Assembly (NCBI RefSeq): GCF_900103985.1
Contig: NZ_FNIE01000002.1
Location: forward strand, 620,001 to 684,000
Length of the DNA stretch: 64,000 nucleotides
Source of the DNA: Actinacidiphila guanduensis
GTDB taxonomy: Bacteria; Actinomycetota; Actinomycetes; Streptomycetales; Streptomycetaceae
Reading direction: 5' to 3'
How positions within the stretch are numbered: position 1 is the first letter of the stretch; each line of letters opens with the position of its first letter. This document shows positions 41,449 to 50,297 of the stretch, in pieces. Position numbers and translations under genes: made by a program. The notes below the pieces were generated by a model. That model saw only the letters and a list, made by a program, of their open reading frames with translations, was not told the origin of the DNA and did no database searches.

Positions 41449-42621
41449 TCAGCGGGTTGCCGTGGCCAGGAGCAGATCGGTGAGGCGGGCGGCGGCGTCG
41501 GGGCGGCCGTGGGCGCGGGCGCGGGCCGACATCGTGGCGCGCAGCGCCGGGTCGGCGAGCAGCGGGGCCGCCGCCGCCCGCAGGGCGTCGGGGGTGACAT
41601 CGCCGCGCAGGGTGACCGCGGCGCCCGCGGCCTCCAGATAACGGGCGTTGTGCACCTGCTCGTTGCCCGCCGAAGTGGCCAGCGGCACGAAGACCGCCGG
41701 CTTGCCGAGCGCGGTGAGTTCGGCGAGGGTGCCGGCGCCGCTGCGGGAGATCACCAGGTCGGCCAGCGCGAGGACATCGGGCAGTTCGGGTCCGACGAAG
41801 CCGGTGAGGTGGTAGCGGGCGGCCAGATCGGGCCGCAGCAGCGGGAGTTGGGCGCGCAGCGCGTCGAAGTTGGCCGGACCGCACTGGTGCACGACGTTCG
41901 CCTGCTCCAGCAGCCAGGGCAGCGTGTCCCGGACGACGTCGTTGATCTGCTGGGCGCCCTGGGCGCCGCCGGTGACGTACACCGTGGGCAGCCGGCGGTC
42001 GAAGCCGCGCAGGCCGAGTGACCAGACCGCCTTGTCGGCGTCGCCGCCCAGGACTTCGGGCCGCACCGGGTTGCCCGTCACCACGGCGATGCCGCGCACG
42101 GCGGCGGGCAGCAGCGGCAGCGAGGACTCCGAGGAGACGGCGATGCGGGTGGCCGAGCCGGCGAGCTTGCGGTTGGCCAGGCCCAGCCGGACGGTCTGCT
42201 CGTGCAGCACCAGCGGGCGACGGCACATGCGGGCGGCCAGGCCCGCGGGCACTGCGACGTACCCACCCGTGGCGAGCACGACGTCCGGCCGGAACGCCAG
42301 GATCGCCCGGCGCGCCTGCGCGACGCCGAGCGGCACCCGAGCCATGTCCCGCACGTTCGACGGCGAGACCATCATCAGCGGGTTGCTCGCCCGCCGCAGC
42401 TTGCCGGTGGAGACCGGGGTGAACGCGATGCCCTCGGCGGGCGCGACCCGCGCCTCCAGCCCGTCCTGCGCGCCGATCCACAGCACGTCCAGCGCCCGCC
42501 CCTCCTCGGCGAGCCGGGCCCGCAGTGTGCGGACCGCGGTCAGGGCGGGGTAGGTGTGGCCGCCGGTGCCCCCTCCGGTGACGATCAGGCGGAAGGGCGG
42601 CAGGGACGAAGCGCTGTTCAC
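41449..42621 (-). CDS. MurG paralogue (lipid-linked N-acetylglucosaminyltransferase)
   Basis: 390 residues from the GTG at 42621. It is a GT-B glycosyltransferase of the MurG (GT28) family: GGGTGGHTYPALTAVRTL (16-33) with the catalytic-loop His, LRRASNPLMMV and VLATGGYVAVPAGLAA in the N-domain, and in the C-domain TGGAQGAQQIND, HQCG and RSGAGTLAELTALGKPAVFVPL with the donor-binding Glu. MurG adds GlcNAc to lipid I. The gene stands alone, not in a dcw cluster, so it is probably a second copy with a special role (spore wall, altered glycan or self-resistance). The MurG GGSxGA motif reads GGAQGA. It is divergent from an ATP-grasp ligase over 300 bases. Confidence 0.85.
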   Translation of the reverse strand: MNSASSLPPFRLIVTGGGTGGHTYPALTAVRTLRARLAEEGRALDVLWIGAQDGLEARVAPAEGIAFTPVSTGKLRRASNPLMMVSPSNVRDMARVPLGVAQARRAILAFRPDVVLATGGYVAVPAGLAARMCRRPLVLHEQTVRLGLANRKLAGSATRIAVSSESSLPLLPAAVRGIAVVTGNPVRPEVLGGDADKAVWSLGLRGFDRRLPTVYVTGGAQGAQQINDVVRDTLPWLLEQANVVHQCGPANFDALRAQLPLLRPDLAARYHLTGFVGPELPDVLALADLVISRSGAGTLAELTALGKPAVFVPLATSAGNEQVHNARYLEAAGAAVTLRGDVTPDALRAAAAPLLADPALRATMSARARAHGRPDAAARLTDLLLATATR

Positions 42622-42921
42622 GCCGCGCAGCCTACTGGGTGGGAAGGGTGAGCGGAGCGCACCCGCGCAAGGCACCGCGGGCCCCCAACGGGCCCCGGAG
42701 CCAAGGAAGTTCGGCCCGGACGGGCCGAAGAGCGGCCCGGTGCCGGAGGAGTTCACCGGCCCTTCGCGGCCGCCTCGCCCGGACGCAACGTGTGTACGGG
42801 ACATGTGAAATCTCACGGACACAGATGAGAGCTAGGATCCGCTCACACATGATCGGGTTTTGGCCGCGAGGCGCCGCGAAAGCGATGCGCCCGGGGCGGG
42901 GCCGGGCTGCTCGGATGCCGG

Positions 42922-44193
42922 GTGCAGCAAGCGGGCGGGGCCGGGGGAAGGAGCTGTGCCATCGCACTTCGGATATGGCTGAGCAGCGCGGGGGTGGCGT
43001 CGGCCCAGGTGATGCGGATGCTGCGGGAGAACCCGGACGGCGTGGGCGTCCGGGTGTACGGGACGAACGTGGATCGGGACGCGCCGGCGCTGTCGGCGTG
43101 CGACGTCGCCGAGGTGGAGCCGCGCTACGTCGGGGACCGCGAGTACGCCCAGTTCGCCCTGGACTTCTGCCGGCGCCACGCGATCGACGTGATGATCCCG
43201 CCCAGGCGGCTGCCCGCGCTGGCCGGCCACGCGGACGCCTTCGCGGCGGTCGGGACCCGGCTGATGTGCTCGCCGCCGGCCGCCATCGACGTCCTGACCA
43301 GCAAGTCCCGTACGTACGAGGCCGCGCGCGAGGCCGGGGTGCCGGTGCCGCCGTGGCGGCTGGCCGCCGACGCGCAGGGCTTCCGGGACGCCGTCGCGGA
43401 GGTGGCGGCCACCGGCGAGCGGGTGTGCTTCAAACCGGCGGGCGAGTTCTCGGCGTTCGGCTTCCGGGTGATCGAGGACGGGCCGCTGCGGCTGAAGGAC
43501 CTGCTGGTCGCACCGGCCCCGGTGGCCTCGGCCGCCGCGGTGGCCGACGCGCTCCAGCAGGCAGCCGACGAAGGGCAGAAGGTGCCCGAGTTCCTTGTGA
43601 TGCCCTACCTGGAGGGGCCCGAGGTGAGCGTGGACTGCCTGTCCGCGCCCGGCGGCGACATGATCGTCGGCATCGCCCGCGCCAAGCACGGCCGCTACCG
43701 GCACCTGCTGGACGACCCCTCGCTGGTCGCCATCGCCCGCCGGCTGGTCGGACACTTCGGCCTCGCCTACCTCACCAATGTGCAACTGCGCTTCCTGCAG
43801 GGCCGGCCGGTGCTGCTGGAGGCCAACCCCCGTCCCTCCGCCGGGATCTTCCAGACCGCCTTCACCGGGCTGAACCTGCCCTGGGCGGCGGTGCGCCTGC
43901 TGCTCACCGGTGACACCGGGCCGCTGCCCGCGCCGCGGCTGGGCGGCAGGGTCGCGGTCACCGAGGTCGTCGTGGACGTGGACGGCCCGCACGGCGACTC
44001 CCCGTTCGGCCCGGCGCGCCAGCCGGCGGCTGCCGCCCATGCGGAGTCGGCGGTCCTGGCGCTCGCCGAACCGCCCGCCGAACTGGTGCCGGGCGAACGC
44101 GTGCCGGCCGAACTGCTGGCGACCGAACGCGTGGCGACCGAGCTCGTGCCCAATGGTCTGCTCGCCGAGGAGCCGCGGGCCGCGGCCGGCTGA
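42922..44193 (+). CDS. ATP-grasp ligase of unknown specificity
   Basis: Up to 423 residues. Pre-ATP-grasp segment: RIWLSSAGVASAQVMRMLRE near 17, NPDGVGVRVYGTNVD and CDVAEVEPRY. ATP-grasp core: LTSKSRTYEAAREAGVPVPP, VCFKPAGEFSAFGFRVIED (ATP lysine), FLVMPYLEGPEVSVDCLS (adenine-binding hinge) and VLLEANPRPSAGIFQ (metal ligands Glu and Asn). The protein is closest to carbamoyl-phosphate-synthase-like ATP-grasp proteins of Streptomyces, which start MRIWLNRT. The annotated GTG at 42922 has a poor ribosome site, whereas GGAAGGAG precedes an in-frame ATC at 42961 just where relatives start. The last ~60 residues are an Ala/Glu/Val repeat (ELVPGERVPAELLATERVATELV). It probably forms an amide or peptide bond; its substrate is unknown. 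Confidence 0.8.
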   Translation: MQQAGGAGGRSCAIALRIWLSSAGVASAQVMRMLRENPDGVGVRVYGTNVDRDAPALSACDVAEVEPRYVGDREYAQFALDFCRRHAIDVMIPPRRLPALAGHADAFAAVGTRLMCSPPAAIDVLTSKSRTYEAAREAGVPVPPWRLAADAQGFRDAVAEVAATGERVCFKPAGEFSAFGFRVIEDGPLRLKDLLVAPAPVASAAAVADALQQAADEGQKVPEFLVMPYLEGPEVSVDCLSAPGGDMIVGIARAKHGRYRHLLDDPSLVAIARRLVGHFGLAYLTNVQLRFLQGRPVLLEANPRPSAGIFQTAFTGLNLPWAAVRLLLTGDTGPLPAPRLGGRVAVTEVVVDVDGPHGDSPFGPARQPAAAAHAESAVLALAEPPAELVPGERVPAELLATERVATELVPNGLLAEEPRAAAG

Positions 44194-44278
44194 ACGGAAC
44201 CCCCGACCCACAACTGCCCTGCTTAGCTGCTCTGTTGGCCAATTCCCCGCCGAGTCGCCCCCGTTGGGGGGCGGCTCC

Positions 44279-44725
44279 TCAGGGGCGGCAGAGCGTGAGC
44301 TTCAGCGCTGAGTTGATCGCCGCTCCCTGTGCGTCGGTGAGCGGGTGGTCCGGGGAGCCGAACCGCTCGGCCGTGAGGTGGTCGGCGGTCTCGGGGTCGG
44401 TGGCGATGCGCTTGCACTGGGTGCGGCCGTTCGCCAGGGCCCGGTCGGGGTCGGCGGCCAGGGCCGGGTCCACGGCCCGCACGGCGGCGAGGAAGGCGTC
44501 CTTGCGGGGACCGTCCGCGAGGGTGGTCAGGCCGCCGGTGCCGGGGGTGGCGACCGGCGCGGTGCCGGTGGGTGCGGTGGCGGGCGCGGTGGCCGTCCCC
44601 GGGTCCTTCCCGGCCGCGTCCTCGTCGTGCCCGCCCCCTGAGGAGCAGGCGGTCGCGCCCAGCGTGAGGACGGCCGCGGCGAGGACGGCCGCGGCGGCGG
44701 TGCGGATGCCGTTACGTGTACGCAT
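44279..44725 (-). CDS. Small lipoprotein, DUF732-like
   Basis: 148 residues from the ATG at 44725. Charged N-terminus (MRTRNGIR), hydrophobic segment, then lipobox LGATAC, so it should be lipid-anchored. A Thr/Pro/Ala linker covers about 30-65. The folded part, FLAAVRAVDPALAADPDRALANGRTQCKRI to INSALKLTLCRP, has two cysteines and resembles DUF732 proteins of actinobacteria, small helical extracellular domains of unknown function. Convergent with the ATP-grasp gene. Confidence 0.8.
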   Translation of the reverse strand: MRTRNGIRTAAAAVLAAAVLTLGATACSSGGGHDEDAAGKDPGTATAPATAPTGTAPVATPGTGGLTTLADGPRKDAFLAAVRAVDPALAADPDRALANGRTQCKRIATDPETADHLTAERFGSPDHPLTDAQGAAINSALKLTLCRP

Positions 44726-45100
44726 GCCGTCAAGGCTCCCCACCCGGCGGCCCGGTGTCCGCCCCTGTGACGGGGCTGTGACGACATCGGCGTCCGGCCC
44801 GGACGGCGGTGACGGGGCCGGCCCGGAGCGAGGCCGGGGCGCCCGCGAACCAGGCCGGCGGGCGCCGAACGAAGCCGAGGGATAGCACGTGGGGCTGGCC
44901 GCTGCCCTCGCACGCAGTCGCGCGCCCGCCCCGTACGGACTCCGGAACGGCCCCGCGCGGGCCCCGTATCGCGTGAAATGCCCACGTCACCGTCGCCGTA
45001 GCGTTATTCGCTCTTGACGCTCCGGATATGCGCCAAGGGGTCCCCGAACGGTGCGGACGGCGTTACGGTGTGTCCCCTCGCGTCCCGGTCTGGGGGAAAC

Positions 45101-45649
45101 ATGCGCATCCGCACCATCGTCCGCACCACCCGCACCAGCTCCGCCCTCGCGCTGGGTGCCGCCGTCCTGGCCGCCTGCGTGGGGCTCGCGGGGTGCTCGT
45201 CGGGGAGCGCGGACACCGGTGCGGCAAAGGAGGACACGCAGCAGGTGGCCGTGGGGCTGAAGACGGCCGAGCAGGTCGCCACGGCCGTGGAGCAGAGCGT
45301 CTCCTCGATGACCACGACGGTGGAGTACACCGTGGCCACCGACCCCGACCACCTGCTGGGCAAGCCGAACGGCTACCTGTCGAAGGTCGCCTTCACCGAC
45401 TCGCGGGTGCAGTCCGCGGATGTCGAGGGCACCAAGCCGGACGCGGTGGCGCGCGGCGGCTGCGTCGAGACCTTCGCCACCGCCGCCCAGGCCCGCGCGC
45501 GGGCGAAGGCGATCGAGCAGGGTTCCGAGGGCTCGGTGAGCGCCGGCGAGTACCACTACGTGATCGGCACGTCGCTGCTGCGGGTCTCGCAGGTCCTCAC
45601 CACGGCCCAGGCCGAGGACTACGCCCTGGCGGCCCGGACCCTCACCTGA
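45101..45649 (+). CDS. Secreted lipoprotein of unknown function
   Basis: 182 residues from the ATG at 45101, with GGGGGA upstream. Signal: MRIRTIVRTTRTSSALALGA followed by lipobox GLAGC at about 25-29. The mature domain has QVAVGLKTAEQVATAVEQSV, TDPDHLLGKPNGYLSKVAFT, GGCVETFATAAQARARAKAI and YHYVIGTSLLRVSQVLTTAQ, a pattern seen in Streptomyces lipoproteins without assigned function. Only one cysteine remains in the mature domain besides the lipidated one. Convergent with the nitrate reductase gene, 46 bases away. Confidence 0.8.
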   Translation: MRIRTIVRTTRTSSALALGAAVLAACVGLAGCSSGSADTGAAKEDTQQVAVGLKTAEQVATAVEQSVSSMTTTVEYTVATDPDHLLGKPNGYLSKVAFTDSRVQSADVEGTKPDAVARGGCVETFATAAQARARAKAIEQGSEGSVSAGEYHYVIGTSLLRVSQVLTTAQAEDYALAARTLT

Positions 45650-45695
45650 CGTAGCGTCAACTCTCGCCTGTGGCGGACGCGGATGGCGCGGGGAT

Positions 45696-48600
45696 TCAGT
45701 ACACGTCCCGCACGTACCGCCTCTCGGCGGCCAGTTGCTTCAGGTACGCCGCCGCCGACTCCGCGCTGTGCCCGCCGTGGTCGGCCGCGATGCCGCGCAG
45801 CGCCCGGTCGACGTCCTTGGCCATCCGCGAGGCGTCGCCGCACACGTACAGGTGGGCGCCCTCCTGGAGCCACTTCCACAGCAGCGGGCCGTGCTCGCGC
45901 AGCCGGTCCTGGACGTAGAGCTTGGCCCGCTGGTCGCGGGAGAAGGCGGTGTCCAGGCGGGTGAGGGTGCCCTCGGCGCGGAAGGCGGCGAGCTCGGGCT
46001 CGTAGTAGAAGTCGGTGGCGCGGTGCTGCTCGCCGAACAGCAGCCAATTGGGGCCGCGGTGGCCGCGGGCGCGCCGCTCGTCGAGGAAGCCGAGGAAGGG
46101 GGCGACGCCGGTGCCGGGGCCGATCATCACCATCGGCGCCGCTGGGTCGGTGGGGATTCGGAAGTGCGGGGCGGGGCGCACGGCGACCGGCACGGGGGAG
46201 CCGGGTGCGGCGTCGGCGAGGAAGGGCGAGCAGACGCCTTGGCGGGGGCGGCCGTCGGGGCTGTCGTAGCGCACGACGGAGACGGTCAGCGACACCTCGT
46301 GCGGCGCCGTGAGCGGGCTGGACGATATCGAGTACAGCCGCGGCTGGAGCCGCCGCAGCACCCCGGCCCATGCCTCGGCGTCCGCCCTGACCGGGAAGCC
46401 GGCCACGACGTCCACCGCTTGGCGGCCCCAACTCCACTGCGCCAGCCGGTCCTTGTTGTCCGGCCTGATCAGGGTGCGCAGGTCGCGGTCGCGGCTGCGG
46501 TCGGCGACGAAGCGCAGCAGGGCGGGGGTGATGCGGGTGATGTCCAGGTGCCGGTGGAGCGCCTCGCCGAAGGCGACCTCGCCGACGCCGCGCACCTGCA
46601 CGGGGGTTGCCGCGTCGAGCCCGGTCACGTCGAGCCATTCGGCCACCAGCTGGGGTGAGTTGACGGGCATGACGCTGAGCGCGTCCCCGGCCTCGTACGC
46701 CAGCGGCCGCTCGGCGGCGCGGGTGTCGAAGGTGAGCCGCCGTACGTCCTTGGCGCCGCCGGGCCGGCCGAGCCGCCGGTTGCCGGTGAGCAGGGCGGTG
46801 ACGGGAGAACGAGTCTGCAAGGAGGGCGAGTTGGCGACCGCAGGGTTCACCGGGGCGGGCGGGCTTACGGGGGCAGGCGGCGCCGCGGGCGCGGACGGTA
46901 CGGGGGCGGGCGGCGCCCCCGCGGCAACCGGCCCCGTGGAGGCGGGCGGTGTCCCGGGCGTCCCGGTCGGAGCGGGGACCGTGAGGGCGGCCAGCACCGT
47001 GTCGAGCCAGGCGGCGGCCGCGCCCTCGTAGTCCGGTTCGCAGTCGGTGCGGGGGGCGAGCCGGGTGGCGCCGAGTTCGCCGAGCCGGTGGTCCAGGCGG
47101 CGGCCGTGGCCGCAGAAGTCGTCGTACGAGGAGTCGCCGAGGGCGAGCACGGCGTAGCGGCGGCCCTCCAGGCGCGGGCAGCCGGGCGAAGCGAGGGCGG
47201 ACCAGAAGCCGCTGCCGTTGTCGGGGGCCTCGCCGTCGCCGAAGGTGCTGGTGATCACCAGCAGGTCGGCACCGTCCGGCAGCGCGTGCGGCTGCGCGCT
47301 GTCCATCGCGAGCAGCACGGCGCGGTGCCCCTCGGCGGTCAGCCGCTCGGCCGCGGCGGCGGCGCACTCCTCGGCGTTGCCGGTCTGCGAGGCCCACAGC
47401 ACGACGATCTCCCGTACGGGAGTGGGCTGTTGCCCGCCCGCGGTCACGGATGCGGGGCGGCGCGCGTACATCCCGGCGAGCAGGCCGTTGACCCACAGCG
47501 CGTGCTCGTCCGTGAGGGGCGCCCGCGGCGGAAGCACGGGCACCCCGGCCACGCCGCTGCCGAGACCGGCGAAGAAGCCCGCGAGGTAGCGCCGTTCGAC
47601 CTCGTCCAGCACAGGCGGTGCTATGGCCCCGAGCCCCAGCACCTCGGCCACGACAGCCGGCCCACCCGCGACCCCGGACGCCACCCCGCCGGGCAGGTCC
47701 ACGGGACGGGTGCCCGCCGCTCCGTCGTCCGCCGGCGGTCCGGGCCGGGCTCCGCGCGGGGTGCCGCCGCTTCGTGCAGGCGGGGGTGCGGTCCGGTCCT
47801 GCGCCGCGAGCTGCGGGACCTTCGTCAGGGCCACCGCGCACGCCTTGAACTCCGGCTGGAAGGAGAGCGGGTCCACCGCGTCGTTCGTCACCGCGTTGAC
47901 GCTCAGGTACTCGCCGAAGAGGTCGTTCCAGTGGAAGGGGGCGAAGCAGGAGCCCTCGCGGACGCGGGTGGTGAGCGCTGCGGGCAGGACCGCGCGGCCG
48001 CGGCGGGAGGCGAGTTCGACCGGGTCGCCCTCGACGATGCCGAGGCGGGCGGCGTCCTCGGGGTGCAGTTCGAGGAAGGGCCCGGGGTTCAGGCGGTTGA
48101 GCTTGGCGACCCGGCCGGTCTTGGTGAGGGTGTGCCACTGGTGCGGCAGACGGCCGGTGCTGAGGACGAACGGGTAGTCGTCGTCGGGGAGTTCGGCAGG
48201 CGGCAGGTGCGGGCGCGGGTGGAAGACGGCGCGGCCGCTCGGGGTGGGGAAGCGCGGGCCGCCGGGTCCGGCGTAGCGGACGGGGTTGCGGGCGGGGCCG
48301 TCCGGGTCGGGGGCGGGCCACTGGACGGGGGCGTCGCGCAGCCGCGCGTGGCTGGTGCCGCGCAGGTCGTAGCCCGTCATGGGGTTGGCGGCGCGTTTGA
48401 GCTCCTCGAAGACCTCCTCGGCGGAGGCGAAGTCGAAGCCCTCGCTGTAGCCCATCGCGCGGGCCACACCGGCGATCAGCTGCCAGTCGGGCAGGGCCTC
48501 GCCGGGCGGGTCGGCGGCCCGGCGGGCGAGGGTGAGGGTGCGCTCGCTGCTGACCAGCACGCCGTCCCCTTCGGTCCACAGCGCGCCGGGCAGCACCACG

Positions 48601-49973
48601 TCGGCGTAGGCGGTGGTCTCGGTCTCGGCGAACGCGTCCTGGACGACGACGAGTTCGGCGGCCTCCAGGCCCTCGATGACGGTCTTGCGGTTGGCGACCG
48701 AGGCGACCGGGTTGGTGCAGATGATCCAGCACGCCTTCACCTCGCCGGCGGCCATCCGCCGGAACATCTCCACGGTGCCGCCCGCGGCCGCCTCGCCCCG
48801 GATCGTGCCGGGCGGCAGGCCCCACAACTCCTCGGTGAACGCGCGGTCCTCGGCGTTCAGCGCCGAGCGCTGGCCGGGCAGCCCCGGGCCCATGTAGCCC
48901 ATCTCGCGGCCGCCCATGGCGTTGGGCTGGCCGGTCAGCGAGAAGGGGCCGCTGCCGGGGCGGCAGATGGCGCCGGTGGCCAGGTGCAGGTTGATCAGCG
49001 CGTTGGTGTTCCAGGTGCCGTGGGTGGACTGGTTGAGGCCCATCGTCCAGCAGCTGGTCCACTCGCCCGCCCCGCCGATCAGCCGGGCGGCCTCCCGCAG
49101 CGCCTCCTCGGACACACCCGTCAACTCGGCGACCACCGCGGGCGGGTAGTCCGCGAGCAGCGCCGGCATCTCCGCCCAGCCCTCGGTGTGCGCGGCGATG
49201 AACTCCGGGTCGGTGTCGCCGTTCTCGACGACGAGGTGGAGCAGCCCGTTGAGCAGCGCGATGTCGGTGCCGGGACGCAGCTGGAGGAACAGGTCGGCCT
49301 TCTCCGCGGTGGCGGTGCGCCGGGGGTCCACCACGATCAACTTCGCGCCCGCGCGCACCCGTTCCATCATCCGCAGGAAGAGGATCGGGTGGCAGTCGGC
49401 CATGTTGGCGCCGATGACGAGGAAGACGTCGGCGCGAGCGAAGTCGTCGTAGGAGCCGGGCGGGCCGTCCGCGCCGAGCGAGAGCTTGTAGCCGCCGGCC
49501 GCGCTCGCCATGCACAGGCGGGAGTTGGACTCGATGGCGGTGGTGCGCACGAAGCCCTTGGCGAGTTTGTTCGCCAGGTACTGCGCCTCCAGGCTCATCT
49601 GCCCGGAGACGTAGAACGCGACGGCGTCCGGGCCGTGTTCGTCCATGATCGCGCGCAGCCGGGCCCCCACGGCGGCCATCGCCTCGGCCACCGGGACGGG
49701 TTCGGGCGCGGCCTCGCGGGTGCGGCGCGCCAGCGCGGTGGACAGCCGGCCGGGGGCGGCGAGCATGTCGGCGGTGGTGGCGCCCTTCGTGCACAGCCGG
49801 CCGCGGTTGGCCGGGTGCTCCTTGTCGCCGTACGCCTTGAGTACGCTCCTGCGGCCGTCCGGGCCGGTGCCGACGTCCAGCACCAGCCCGCAGCCGACCC
49901 CGCAGTACGAGCACACGGTGCGCACCTGCTCGACGGCGGCCCGCGGCTGCGGCCCGGGCACGGTTGCGGTCAC
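45696..49973 (-). CDS. Assimilatory nitrate reductase fused to flavoprotein reductase (FMN/FAD)
   Basis: A 1425-residue fusion that should reduce nitrate to nitrite in the cytoplasm with electrons from NAD(P)H. Residues 1-740 are the molybdenum bis-MGD subunit: [4Fe-4S] ligands C21, C24, C28 and C61, [42 protein letters not shown] and the C-terminal barrel with [14 protein letters not shown] and [12 protein letters not shown]. After a variable linker a flavodoxin domain starts near 855 ([15 protein letters not shown], then [13 protein letters not shown]). Residues about 1065-1425 are a CysJ-like FAD/NAD(P) reductase with RLYSISSSP near 1211, [14 protein letters not shown], and ending RRYVRDVY. 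This fusion is known in Streptomyces. It starts at a GTG with GGGGAAGG upstream. A GlnR-like box lies 50 bases upstream. Confidence 0.92.
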   Translation of the reverse strand: MTATVPGPQPRAAVEQVRTVCSYCGVGCGLVLDVGTGPDGRRSVLKAYGDKEHPANRGRLCTKGATTADMLAAPGRLSTALARRTREAAPEPVPVAEAMAAVGARLRAIMDEHGPDAVAFYVSGQMSLEAQYLANKLAKGFVRTTAIESNSRLCMASAAGGYKLSLGADGPPGSYDDFARADVFLVIGANMADCHPILFLRMMERVRAGAKLIVVDPRRTATAEKADLFLQLRPGTDIALLNGLLHLVVENGDTDPEFIAAHTEGWAEMPALLADYPPAVVAELTGVSEEALREAARLIGGAGEWTSCWTMGLNQSTHGTWNTNALINLHLATGAICRPGSGPFSLTGQPNAMGGREMGYMGPGLPGQRSALNAEDRAFTEELWGLPPGTIRGEAAAGGTVEMFRRMAAGEVKACWIICTNPVASVANRKTVIEGLEAAELVVVQDAFAETETTAYADVVLPGALWTEGDGVLVSSERTLTLARRAADPPGEALPDWQLIAGVARAMGYSEGFDFASAEEVFEELKRAANPMTGYDLRGTSHARLRDAPVQWPAPDPDGPARNPVRYAGPGGPRFPTPSGRAVFHPRPHLPPAELPDDDYPFVLSTGRLPHQWHTLTKTGRVAKLNRLNPGPFLELHPEDAARLGIVEGDPVELASRRGRAVLPAALTTRVREGSCFAPFHWNDLFGEYLSVNAVTNDAVDPLSFQPEFKACAVALTKVPQLAAQDRTAPPPARSGGTPRGARPGPPADDGAAGTRPVDLPGGVASGVAGGPAVVAEVLGLGAIAPPVLDEVERRYLAGFFAGLGSGVAGVPVLPPRAPLTDEHALWVNGLLAGMYARRPASVTAGGQQPTPVREIVVLWASQTGNAEECAAAAAERLTAEGHRAVLLAMDSAQPHALPDGADLLVITSTFGDGEAPDNGSGFWSALASPGCPRLEGRRYAVLALGDSSYDDFCGHGRRLDHRLGELGATRLAPRTDCEPDYEGAAAAWLDTVLAALTVPAPTGTPGTPPASTGPVAAGAPPAPVPSAPAAPPAPVSPPAPVNPAVANSPSLQTRSPVTALLTGNRRLGRPGGAKDVRRLTFDTRAAERPLAYEAGDALSVMPVNSPQLVAEWLDVTGLDAATPVQVRGVGEVAFGEALHRHLDITRITPALLRFVADRSRDRDLRTLIRPDNKDRLAQWSWGRQAVDVVAGFPVRADAEAWAGVLRRLQPRLYSISSSPLTAPHEVSLTVSVVRYDSPDGRPRQGVCSPFLADAAPGSPVPVAVRPAPHFRIPTDPAAPMVMIGPGTGVAPFLGFLDERRARGHRGPNWLLFGEQHRATDFYYEPELAAFRAEGTLTRLDTAFSRDQRAKLYVQDRLREHGPLLWKWLQEGAHLYVCGDASRMAKDVDRALRGIAADHGGHSAESAAAYLKQLAAERRYVRDVY

Positions 49974-50022
49974 GGCCTTCCCCTCTCGCCGGCAGCCGAC
50001 CGCCCGACCGTACGAAGGGCCC

Positions 50023-50038
50023 GTTACCCCGCTGTCAC
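50023..50038 (-). promoter_or_regulatory. Putative GlnR box upstream of the nitrate reductase gene
   Basis: Read on the minus strand the site is GTGAC-AGCGGG-GTAAC, two half-sites six bases apart, matching the a-site/b-site form recognised by the actinomycete nitrogen regulator GlnR. It is 50 bases from the nitrate reductase start. A second dyad, GTGACCGGGGTCAC, lies at 50110-50123. Confidence 0.55.
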
Positions 50039-50160
50039 GCCCGCCGATCGACGGCGGTTACGCCCCCTGCACACCGGGGAGGCGTGCGGTGTGAGGATGA
50101 CGGGGAGATGTGACCGGGGTCACGCACGCCTCTTGACGTGGTCGGGAGCGGGCGCGCATG

Positions 50161-50198
50161 GTTCCACCATCCGGTAGGTGCCTACCGGGTGGCGGAAC
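50161..50198. promoter_or_regulatory. Extended palindromic operator before glcD
   Basis: The core CCGGTAGG-TG-CCTACCGG (50171-50188) is a perfect inverted repeat. The flanks GTTCC and GGAAC (50161-50165, 50194-50198) extend it to about 38 bases. It is 100 bases before glcD and is a likely site for a GntR/FadR-type regulator of glycolate or lactate use; that gene is not in the window. Confidence 0.65.
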
Positions 50199-50297
50199 AG
50201 TAGGACGGCGACCCCTGGGAGGACGCATGCGGCAGCGCACCCCGGCGCGCATCCCCGGACCCGCCGCCCCGCGCCCCCGCGGCACGGCCCCGGCCGC

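Noticed and set aside
47088-50177. A 1029-residue plus-strand frame opposite the nitrate reductase
   Set aside because: The opposite strand encodes all cofactor motifs of the reductase; the plus frame is Gly/Val/Arg-rich without recognisable sequence.
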